From assembly GCA_036406615.1 (NCBI GenBank), contig DASXAQ010000024.1, forward strand, positions 1-28,509: a stretch of DNA of 28,509 nucleotides, in the 5' to 3' direction. Under the pieces are notes generated by a model, which saw nothing but the letters and a program-made list of their open reading frames with translations, searched no databases and was not told the origin of the DNA. A program made the translations under genes and the position numbers. This DNA comes from DASXAQ01 sp036406615 (GTDB lineage Bacteria; Actinomycetota; UBA4738). Every line of letters begins with the position of its first letter. Within the stretch, counting starts at the first letter, position 1. Shown here piece by piece: positions 23,030 through 28,509 of the stretch.

Positions 23030-23979
23030 GTGCGGTAACGGTCGGCCAGCGCTCGCGCCGTCGCCGCCATCCGCGTGCGAAGCGCCGCGGGCTCCAGGAC
23101 CTCGATGTCCGTCCCCAGCGCGAGGAACGCCCGGAGCGCGTGATCGAGCGATTCGACGGGGACCTCGGCGCGGACCCAGCCGCCTGCATCGACGCTGCCG
23201 TGCTCGGCCACCGCGGATGCCATCGCTCCCGGCAGACGCGACGCGGCGTCGGGCGCGACGCGGACGACGGCCCGTTCCCGGTACAGCCGCGCCTCGAACT
23301 CCCGTTGGTAGCGCTGCCAGTATCCGGGCAGGTCGAAGTCGTCGGGGACCGCGAAGCCTTCGTCGCGCACCTCCAGCCGCAGGATCTGGTCGACGCGGAA
23401 CGTACGTGGACCGGGGCCCGCGACCAGGTACCACCGCCCCGCCTTGAGCACCAGGCCGTACGGCTCGAGCCGGCGTTCGACGTCCGTCGGCGCCTTCCAC
23501 CGCCGGTAGCGGACCTCGAGCACGCGACTTCGCCAGACGGCATCGGCTACCTGGCGCAGGTACGGGACGTCTTCGCCCTGCATGTACCAGCCGGGGGAGT
23601 CGACCAGGAACCGGGAGCGCACGCGCTGCGCCCGGGCGCTCATCTCCGACGGCAGGGACGCGTCGAGCTTCAGCTGCGCCAGCGCCAACGCCTGGCCGAG
23701 CCCCAGTTCGGCCACCGGTCCCGGGACGTTCGAGAGGTACAAGGCCTCGGCCTCGCCCTCGGTCAAGCCGGTGAGCCGCAGCCGGTAGCCGCCCAGCAGC
23801 TGGTACCCGCCCTCGTGGCCCGCGTCGCCGTACAGCGGAACGCCCGCCATCTGGAGGGACTCGATGTCGCGGTAGATCGTCCGAACGGAGACTTCGAGCT
23901 CGCCGGCCAGCTGCGCGGCGGTCATCCGCCCACGGGTCTGCAGGAGCAGCGGGATGGACACCAATCGGCTCGACTTCAC
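23026..23979 (-). CDS. HTH-type transcriptional regulator with WYL domain
   Basis: A 317-residue regulator. I choose the GTG at 23979, giving VKSSRLVSIPLLLQTRGRMTA, the usual start of this family. A CATCCT box lies 6 bases before it, as for a leaderless gene. An in-frame GTG at 23985 is the alternative. Residues 1-60 form an HTH_11-type DNA-binding domain (ELEVSVRTIYRDIESLQMAGVPLYG), followed by a linker with EGGYQL. A WYL domain (about 140-220) contains RYRRWKAPTDVERRLEPYGLVLKAGRWYLVA, which includes the Trp-Tyr-Leu triad. A C-terminal extension completes the protein. WYL domains sense ligands, often nucleic acids or nucleotides. The palindrome across its promoter suggests self-repression and control of the divergent gene at 24042. 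Confidence 0.92.
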   Translation of the reverse strand: MKSSRLVSIPLLLQTRGRMTAAQLAGELEVSVRTIYRDIESLQMAGVPLYGDAGHEGGYQLLGGYRLRLTGLTEGEAEALYLSNVPGPVAELGLGQALALAQLKLDASLPSEMSARAQRVRSRFLVDSPGWYMQGEDVPYLRQVADAVWRSRVLEVRYRRWKAPTDVERRLEPYGLVLKAGRWYLVAGPGPRTFRVDQILRLEVRDEGFAVPDDFDLPGYWQRYQREFEARLYRERAVVRVAPDAASRLPGAMASAVAEHGSVDAGGWVRAEVPVESLDHALRAFLALGTDIEVLEPAALRTRMAATARALADRYRT

Positions 23980-23997
23980 TGACACAGGATGGCAGTG
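23977..23997. promoter_or_regulatory. Candidate operator of the WYL regulator
   Basis: CACTGACA and TGGCAGTG, 5 bases apart, form an inverted repeat with 7 of 8 positions matching. It covers the presumed start codon and -10 box of the WYL gene and lies 45 bases before the divergent gene, so one bound dimer could control both directions. Confidence 0.5.
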
Positions 23998-24041
23998 GAG
24001 CTCACCTAAAGTCCAGCATCGGTTCGAAAAGGAGGCGCGAC

Positions 24042-24515
24042 GTGCACGAGTTCGACTTCTACACCGGCGTTTGGGACGTGACCAACCGCCGTCGGAAGGA
24101 CTTCCTCCAGGAGTCCTGCTTCCGGGAGGAGGCAACGGAGTGGGAGGAGTTTCCGGCCATCAGCCGGGCCTCCGCGTACTTCGACGGCGCCGCGAACGTG
24201 GACGAGATCGAGTTCCCGACGAAGGGGATGTTCGGTCTCACCGTTCGGCTCTTCGATCCCGAACGGGAGGAGTGGGCCCTGTGGTGGGTCAACAAGCGGG
24301 TCGGGAGGCTGACGACGCCCGTGATCGGGCGATTCGGTGAGGGTCGCGGGCTCTTCTACGGGGACGACACGTTCGAGGGCCGCCCCTTCCGCGTCCGGTA
24401 CACGTGGTCCGACATGACCGACACCTCCGCGCACTGGGAGCAGGCCTTCTCGATGGACGGGGAGAAGACCTGGATCACGAACTGGACGATGAACTCGACC
24501 CGCCGCCCATCGTGA
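24042..24515 (+). CDS. DUF1579-like small protein
   Basis: A 157-residue soluble protein, started at the GTG at 24042 with GGAGG six bases upstream. The opening FDFYTGVWDVTNRRR and the alternating beta-strand pattern with many Trp and Phe residues (EWALWWVNKRVG, FRVRYTWSDMTDTSAHWEQAFSMDGEKTWITNWTM) resemble the DUF1579/lipocalin-like beta-barrel families. Proteins of this type probably bind small molecules; no enzymatic function is established. It is divergent from the WYL regulator and shares its palindromic control region, a common arrangement for WYL targets. It ends about 90 bases before the secreted propeller gene, which appears to have its own ribosome binding site. Confidence 0.75.
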   Translation: MHEFDFYTGVWDVTNRRRKDFLQESCFREEATEWEEFPAISRASAYFDGAANVDEIEFPTKGMFGLTVRLFDPEREEWALWWVNKRVGRLTTPVIGRFGEGRGLFYGDDTFEGRPFRVRYTWSDMTDTSAHWEQAFSMDGEKTWITNWTMNSTRRPS

Positions 24516-24555
24516 TCCGTCGAGCCGGCGCGCGGCGCGATTCGGGCGTCTTTCA

Positions 24556-24561
24556 TAAGAT
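24556..24561 (+). promoter_or_regulatory. Candidate -10 box before the secreted propeller gene
   Basis: TAAGAT lies in a short AT-rich patch (TTTCATAAGATGTGA) about 44 bases before the ATG at 24605. No clear -35 is visible. The remaining leader contains a GGGGG ribosome binding site. Confidence 0.35.
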
Positions 24562-24604
24562 GTGACGTTCCGGGCCCGCCGTCGCCGTACGAAGGGGGCG
24601 CAAC

Positions 24605-26053
24605 ATGCGATCGAAATCCTTCCGATCCGTCGTCTGGATGCCGCTGATCGTGGTGGCGCTCGTCGCTGCGTTCGCCGCTCCGGCGGGGGCCCAGGCCCCG
24701 GCTCGCGCGAACAACGTCGACGTGACCGCGTCGCCTGGCAACGAGGCGGAGGACGCCGTCGCGGTGAACCCCCGCGATCCACGCAACGTGGTGGCGATGT
24801 CGACCCTCCCCGACACGGTAGCGGGACTCGCCGTGGGGGCGACGTTCGACGGCGGCGCCACCTGGACCCGCCAGGTGATCGGCGCGGACGCGCCGCTCGG
24901 CCCCATCTGCTGCGACGAGCAGATGGCCTTCGACCGGTTCGGCAACCTCTGGGTCACCTACCTGGTCAACACGAGCGCGAACGTATTCCTCGCGTTGTCG
25001 ACCGACGGAGGCCTCACCTTCCACGTGGCGACACAGGTCGTTCCGACCTCGCCCCCTGGAAGCCGTCCGCGGCCGGGTGCTGCATCCAAGCAGCTCGGCG
25101 GCCTGATCGGCCGGCCGGACGCAGCGAGTGCCGACCAGCCTTCGATCTCGACCGGTCCCGACAGCGTCTGGGTGAGCTACACGTCCTCCTCGTCTGTCGT
25201 GATCCAAGCGGCGGGGGCGGACGTCACGGGCCTCGGCCAGTTCGGGGCCTTCACGCCGCCCGAGACGGTACCGACCGGGAGAGCCGTCGGCGACTACGGA
25301 GATACCGCGGTAGGGCCCCACGGCCAGGTAATGGTGACGTACCAGGACCAGACGGGCGGCGAGCGAGGGACGAGGATCTTCACCGCCGTCGATCCCGATG
25401 GCCTTGGCCCGGACGGGTTCTCGGACCCGGTGCTGCTCGCGACCAGCCGGGTGGGCGGCTTCGACTACATCCCGGCGCAGCCCGATCGCTCGGTCGACGC
25501 GGAGGCCAACCTCGGCTTCGACCGCAGCAGTGGAGCTCACAACGGCCGGGTGTACGCCGTCTGGACCCAGGAGACCCCGAACGAGAGCAACAACATGGAC
25601 ATCATGCTGCAGTACTCGGACGACGGCGGCGCGACGTGGACGCCGGCGGTGCGGTTGAACGACGACCACGGCGTCAACAGCCAGTTCGACCCGTCGATCG
25701 CGGTCGACCAGACGAGCGGCGGCGTTGCGGTCTCCTGGTACGACGCTCGGAACGACCTGGGCACCGGCGGCTCCGGTGACACGGACGGCATCCCGAACGA
25801 CGACGTGCAGGTGTGGGCGACATATTCCACGGACGGTGGTTCGACCTGGGTCCCCAACTTCCGCGTGAGCCAGGGAACGTCGAACGCTGTGGATGCGGAC
25901 AGCGGGTTCGACTACGGCGACTACACCCACGCCGCGTTCGACGCGCACCGCTTCTACCCGGTGTGGTCCGACAACTCGAACAGCACCGGCACGAACCCGG
26001 ACGGGACGCTGCACCAGCTGGATCTGTACCTGGGCCGGATCCGGATCCCGTAG
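24605..26053 (+). CDS. Secreted Asp-box (BNR) beta-propeller protein, sialidase-like
   Basis: A 482-residue exported protein with a clear signal peptide (1-30: basic MRSKSFR, hydrophobic core, APAGAQA cleavage region). Four Asp-box motifs are visible: TFDGGATW (80-87), LSTDGGLTF (131-139), YSDDGGATW (337-345) and YSTDGGSTW (407-415). These mark a sialidase/BNR-type propeller that probably fills most of the chain. I cannot identify the arginine triad and Tyr/Glu pair of a true sialidase, so hydrolase activity is not claimed. Binding of a surface polymer or another exported role is equally possible. A GGGGG site precedes the ATG. No partner gene follows; the next genes converge. Confidence 0.82.
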   Translation: MRSKSFRSVVWMPLIVVALVAAFAAPAGAQAPARANNVDVTASPGNEAEDAVAVNPRDPRNVVAMSTLPDTVAGLAVGATFDGGATWTRQVIGADAPLGPICCDEQMAFDRFGNLWVTYLVNTSANVFLALSTDGGLTFHVATQVVPTSPPGSRPRPGAASKQLGGLIGRPDAASADQPSISTGPDSVWVSYTSSSSVVIQAAGADVTGLGQFGAFTPPETVPTGRAVGDYGDTAVGPHGQVMVTYQDQTGGERGTRIFTAVDPDGLGPDGFSDPVLLATSRVGGFDYIPAQPDRSVDAEANLGFDRSSGAHNGRVYAVWTQETPNESNNMDIMLQYSDDGGATWTPAVRLNDDHGVNSQFDPSIAVDQTSGGVAVSWYDARNDLGTGGSGDTDGIPNDDVQVWATYSTDGGSTWVPNFRVSQGTSNAVDADSGFDYGDYTHAAFDAHRFYPVWSDNSNSTGTNPDGTLHQLDLYLGRIRIP

Positions 26054-26067
26054 TCCGCGCCGACGAC

Positions 26068-26101
26068 CCGAGCCGAACGGGCGGCGGCCTATTCGGCTCG
26101 G
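26068..26101. terminator. Inverted repeat at convergent junction (propeller protein / reductase)
   Basis: CCGAGCCGAA (26068-26077) and TTCGGCTCGG (26092-26101) form a perfect 10-base stem around a 14-base loop. The second arm overlaps the last codons of the minus-strand gene. It is the strongest of the four junction repeats and lacks a T tract. Confidence 0.6.
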
Positions 26102-26739
26102 TCGGCGACCCGGTATTTCACATGCGTCACGCCGGGCGCCTCGATCACACGTATCTGTTCGAGGCGCGGGTCGCCGACGCCCTCGAACAGACGCTCCCCA
26201 CGGCCCAGCAGGATCGGGACCACGTGCAGCTCGAACTCGTCGACCAGCCCGGCGGCCAGGTACTGCTGCACCGTATGAGCCCCGCCGGCGATCAGCACGT
26301 TCCGATCGCCGGCGGCGCGCGTCGCCCGCTCGAGCGCGGAATCGATGCCGTCGGTGACGAAGGTGAACGTCGTTCCACCCTGCATGGACAGAGGCTCGCG
26401 CGGATGATGGGTGAGGACGAACACGGGCGTGTGGTACGGCGGATCGTCGCCCCACCATCCGGTCCACTCCGGGTCCGTCGGCCACGGGCCGCGGCCGCCC
26501 CCGAACATGTTGCGTCCCATCACGACCGCGCCGTAGTCCGTGAGGGCTTCCTCGATCACGGGCGTGCTCGCGTTGACCTCCCCGCCCTCAAGTCCCTGCA
26601 TCCGGTGCCACGTCTCCAGGGCGAACTGCCAGTCGAACATCTGCAGGCCGCCCTCGCCCATGGGGTTCTCCATGCTCTGGTTCGGGCCGGCCGCGTATCC
26701 ATCGAGCGAGACGGCGAGCTGGAACCAGACCTTGCCCAC
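26089..26739 (-). CDS. Dihydrofolate reductase / RibD C-terminal-like family protein
   Basis: A 216-residue cytoplasmic protein with the DHFR-like RibD C-terminal fold. Visible signatures are SLDGYAAGPNQSMENPMGEGG near the N-terminus, VVMGRNMFGGGRGPW (about 92-106) and the nucleotide-binding stretch VLIAGGAHTVQQYLAAGLVDEFELHVVPILLGRGERLF (about 148-185). Such proteins are NAD(P)H-dependent reductases, but most members outside riboflavin synthesis have no known substrate. The GTG start at 26739 directly follows the PPOX gene's TGA (TGAGTG), with AGGAG in the end of that gene as ribosome binding site, so the two are translated together. It is last in a minus-strand operon. Confidence 0.9.
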   Translation of the reverse strand: MGKVWFQLAVSLDGYAAGPNQSMENPMGEGGLQMFDWQFALETWHRMQGLEGGEVNASTPVIEEALTDYGAVVMGRNMFGGGRGPWPTDPEWTGWWGDDPPYHTPVFVLTHHPREPLSMQGGTTFTFVTDGIDSALERATRAAGDRNVLIAGGAHTVQQYLAAGLVDEFELHVVPILLGRGERLFEGVGDPRLEQIRVIEAPGVTHVKYRVADRAE

Positions 26740-27171
26740 TCAGGACTCCTCGGCCCACGGCCCCTGGCCGTACACGCGCTCGACGCTCACGTGGATCACG
26801 AGGCCCTCGGGGGCGTCGCGCATCGGGTAGCGCTGTCCGGGCCCGATGTAGAACTCGGACAGCCGGTCCATCACCTCGAGCGCTCCGCCGTCCGTGATCC
26901 GGTCGACGCGGCCCTGCACGACGGCGTACGGCCACAGCCCCTGTCCCTCGTACTCCTTCGCCTGGAACGACAGAACCACGCGCGCGTCGCGACGCAGGTT
27001 CTCGAGCTTGCGCTGCTGTGGGTAGAAGAACGTGGCCATGACGATCTCGTCGCCGTCGAAGCCGGCCCACGCCAGCGTCACGTGCGGCGTCCCGTCGGGG
27101 TCGATCGTGACGACGTGCGCGAGCGGACCGGTCGCGAGCAGGTCGCGCAGCGAGTCGGGGATGGCGGCCAT
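26740..27171 (-). CDS. PPOX-class (pyridoxamine 5'-phosphate oxidase-like) flavin/F420-binding protein
   Basis: A 143-residue protein with the split-barrel PPOX fold: LLATGPLAHVVTIDPDGTPHVTLAWAGFDGDEIVMATF (10-50), the conserved RKLENLRRDARVVLSF (54-69) and a C-terminal strand VIHVSVERVYG. In actinobacteria such short proteins often bind F420 or FMN and act as reductases. The cofactor cannot be decided from sequence. The stop directly abuts the next gene's GTG, and 47 bases separate it from the hydrolase upstream, so hydrolase, PPOX and reductase genes probably form one transcript. A xenobiotic or small-molecule detoxification role is an inference from the mix of enzymes. Confidence 0.87.
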   Translation of the reverse strand: MAAIPDSLRDLLATGPLAHVVTIDPDGTPHVTLAWAGFDGDEIVMATFFYPQQRKLENLRRDARVVLSFQAKEYEGQGLWPYAVVQGRVDRITDGGALEVMDRLSEFYIGPGQRYPMRDAPEGLVIHVSVERVYGQGPWAEES

Positions 27172-27218
27172 CCGGCCAGTCTAGGCGCGGTTCACGCGAA
27201 GCCAGGGTCGGCGAACCG

Positions 27219-28073
27219 TCAAGCTCGTTCGGAGCCGGTCGTGCTGCGCACGAAGTCGATGAGGATGGGCCAGTAGCGGTCCGGGGCGTCCAGCCACGTG
27301 AAGTGGCCGGCGCCGGGCACGACCTCCACCCGGCCGACGCCCTGCGGTAGCGCGGCGACGATCTCCTCCGACGCGCCGATCGGGGTGACGGGATCCAGCT
27401 CGCCCACGCACGCGAGCGTCGGGGACTCGATCCGCCCGAGCTGATCGACGATGTCGCACGCGCGGACCACGTCCATGCCCGGGGCGTTGAGCTCCGTGTT
27501 CATGGCTGCCGCACCCTTTCGATCCTGCGGAACGCGAAGGCCGAAGGCGGCGAAGACCCGAGCGCTGTCCTCGTCGGGCACGTCCTCGCCGGCGTAGCTT
27601 CTGCCGGCGATCGCGGCCACCTCGTCCCCGGCGACGCGCCGAAAGCCCTCCACCATCCTCGGCGTGTCCCACCGAGCGAACCCGGACTGGCTGACCAGCC
27701 CGCCCGCGTGCCCCGGGTGGCGCGCCCCGTAGAGCAATGCGATGGGGGCGCCCATCGAATGGCCGAGCACCACCGGCCGCTCGATCCCGAGCGCGTCGCA
27801 GAAGGCGCGGATGTCGTCCGCGCACGCTTCGAAGCTCCAGTCGGCGAGGCTGCCCCAGTCCGACTGCCCGTGCCCTCGCAAGTCCAGGTAGACCACCTGC
27901 GCGTGCGCCGCGAGCCGGGAGAACTCGGGCTTGAAGTACGAGTGGTCGAAGCTGCCCGGGCCGCCGTGCACCAGCACGACCGTGGGGCGCGGCACCAGCT
28001 CGTCCGCTTCGTAGACGAGGCCCGCTCCCTCGACGTCGAACCACAGCCCGGTCCCGTTCGCTTCGATCCGCAT
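27219..28073 (-). CDS. Alpha/beta hydrolase (proline iminopeptidase-like)
   Basis: A 284-residue alpha/beta hydrolase, started at the ATG at 28073 (MRIEANGTGLWFDVEG). The frame is open for 40 codons further upstream, but those overlap the neighbouring gene. It has the oxyanion motif HGGPG (36-40), nucleophile elbow GHSMG with Ser106, acid Asp227 (GELDPVT) and His257 (GAGHFTW), so the triad is complete. HGGPG and the overall pattern resemble the proline iminopeptidase/S33 group, though many members are esterases or lactonases. It follows the beta-lactamase-like gene after 43 bases and precedes the PPOX gene by 47 bases. Confidence 0.92.
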   Translation of the reverse strand: MRIEANGTGLWFDVEGAGLVYEADELVPRPTVVLVHGGPGSFDHSYFKPEFSRLAAHAQVVYLDLRGHGQSDWGSLADWSFEACADDIRAFCDALGIERPVVLGHSMGAPIALLYGARHPGHAGGLVSQSGFARWDTPRMVEGFRRVAGDEVAAIAGRSYAGEDVPDEDSARVFAAFGLRVPQDRKGAAAMNTELNAPGMDVVRACDIVDQLGRIESPTLACVGELDPVTPIGASEEIVAALPQGVGRVEVVPGAGHFTWLDAPDRYWPILIDFVRSTTGSERA

Positions 28074-28116
28074 CGTGCCGTACCCTTCGTCCGTCCGCCT
28101 CGCCGCGCCGGGTGGT

Positions 28117-28509
28117 TCACGCGTCGGCGCGCGGGAGCCCCCAGAGCATGTCGTAGAAGACCATGGGCCGGCCGCTCGCGTCGAACGCGCCAAATGTCAC
28201 GGTGGGCGTGTCGGCGTCGGCCGCGTCGAGCAGGAACGTGCGGTCGTCGATCGGCAGCGCTTCGGTCGTTTCCTCGCCGGTCACGATGCGCAGGCCTTCG
28301 TCGGTGGCCGTCACGTCGACTCGCCGGTCCGGCCACGCGTAGACGCCCCCGTACCGGGAGAGGTCACCCGCGGCGCCGGGGGAGGGCGCCAGCCGCAGTG
28401 GCGGAACGGCGATGCCGAACGCCTGCGGCATCAGGTCGGCGAACAGCGAACGGTACAGCGCGCGCCCGGTTCCGCTGTTCGTCACGAGGGCGACGGCCGC
28501 CCGGCGCTC
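28117..28509 (-). CDS. C-terminal part of a probable beta-lactamase-family serine hydrolase (partial)
   Basis: The frame is open from the last base of the window to the stop at 28117-28119, so the N-terminal and catalytic part lies outside. The visible 130 residues begin AAVALVTNSGTG, a pattern typical of the end of the class C beta-lactamase-like (serine hydrolase) domain. A small beta-rich C-terminal domain follows (LSRYGGVYAWPDRRVDVTATDEGLRIVTG, then PIDDRTFLL and VTFGAFDASGRPMVFYDMLWG), like the extra domain of many such proteins. No catalytic residues are in view. The GTG at 28485 could be taken for a start, but the upstream codons continue the same conserved strand. It is probably first in the minus-strand operon with the alpha/beta hydrolase. 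Confidence 0.7.
   Translation of the reverse strand, partial: ERRAAVALVTNSGTGRALYRSLFADLMPQAFGIAVPPLRLAPSPGAAGDLSRYGGVYAWPDRRVDVTATDEGLRIVTGEETTEALPIDDRTFLLDAADADTPTVTFGAFDASGRPMVFYDMLWGLPRADA

Noticed and set aside
24605..26053. True exo-alpha-sialidase
   Set aside because: Asp boxes are present, but I could not locate the catalytic arginine triad or the Tyr/Glu pair, so only a propeller fold is claimed.
1..28509. CRISPR arrays, tRNA or rRNA genes, insertion sequences, prophage genes, toxin-antitoxin pairs
   Set aside because: No regularly spaced direct repeats, cloverleaf-like sequences, transposase or integrase motifs or small toxin-like pairs were found on either strand by reading.

Overview
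The window is about 28.5 kb of very GC-rich DNA from a free-living, probably soil or sediment, bacterium. The most likely source is a member of the Actinomycetota. The reasons are the GC bias at third codon positions, frequent GTG starts, many 4-base stop/start overlaps (GTGA, ATGA), likely leaderless genes behind TAGGCT/TATCCT-type -10 boxes, and the family mix (NarL-type two-component genes, LAL-type LuxR regulator, WYL regulator, PPOX, RibD-like reductase, actinobacterial-style class III cyclase domain). A GC-rich Chloroflexota lineage cannot be excluded. I see no rRNA, tRNA, insertion sequence, phage gene or CRISPR array. The window is chromosomal in character and is cut at both ends by partial genes. 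No gene-free stretch exceeds about 230 bases.

Layout. (1) 2-6098, plus strand: the tail of a membrane-anchored protein, a PPK2 polyphosphate kinase, a P-type ATPase with unusual ion-site residues, and a SulP transporter. (2) 6113-9957: a lipid-kinase-like protein (minus), a small membrane-anchored protein (plus), and an AI-2E family permease followed by a PAP2 phosphatase (minus). (3) 10077-13907: the most distinctive block. A palindrome-dense region precedes a histidine kinase, a response regulator whose output is a class III nucleotide cyclase, and a sister response regulator with a normal LuxR helix-turn-helix. These are joined by 4-base overlaps. A near copy of a palindrome upstream of the kinase lies after the second regulator, in front of a SHOCT-domain/membrane-protein pair. 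(4) 13973-15576: an SRPBCC protein and a second, catalytically atypical cyclase. (5) 15604-19560: a palindromic operator, an NTF2-like/TusA-like fusion, a DsrE-like protein and a 959-residue LAL-type LuxR regulator. (6) 19624-23979, minus strand: a secreted subtilisin-like protease, then a phosphotransferase translationally coupled to a WYL regulator. (7) 24042-26053: a DUF1579-like protein divergent from the WYL gene, and a secreted Asp-box propeller protein. (8) 26089-28509, minus strand: a RibD/DHFR-like reductase, a PPOX flavoprotein, an alpha/beta hydrolase and the C-terminal part of a probable beta-lactamase-family protein.

How it may work together (inference). Block 3 looks like one sensor with two outputs: DNA binding through the LuxR-type regulator, and a cyclic nucleotide through the duplicated receiver fused to a cyclase. 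The matching palindromes are the best candidates for its operators, with the SHOCT/membrane pair and the kinase operon itself as targets. Block 5 looks like a small sulfur-carrier pair under a LuxR-type activator, with the operator at an activator-like distance from a leaderless start. All four convergent gene junctions carry a perfect inverted repeat suited to two-way termination.
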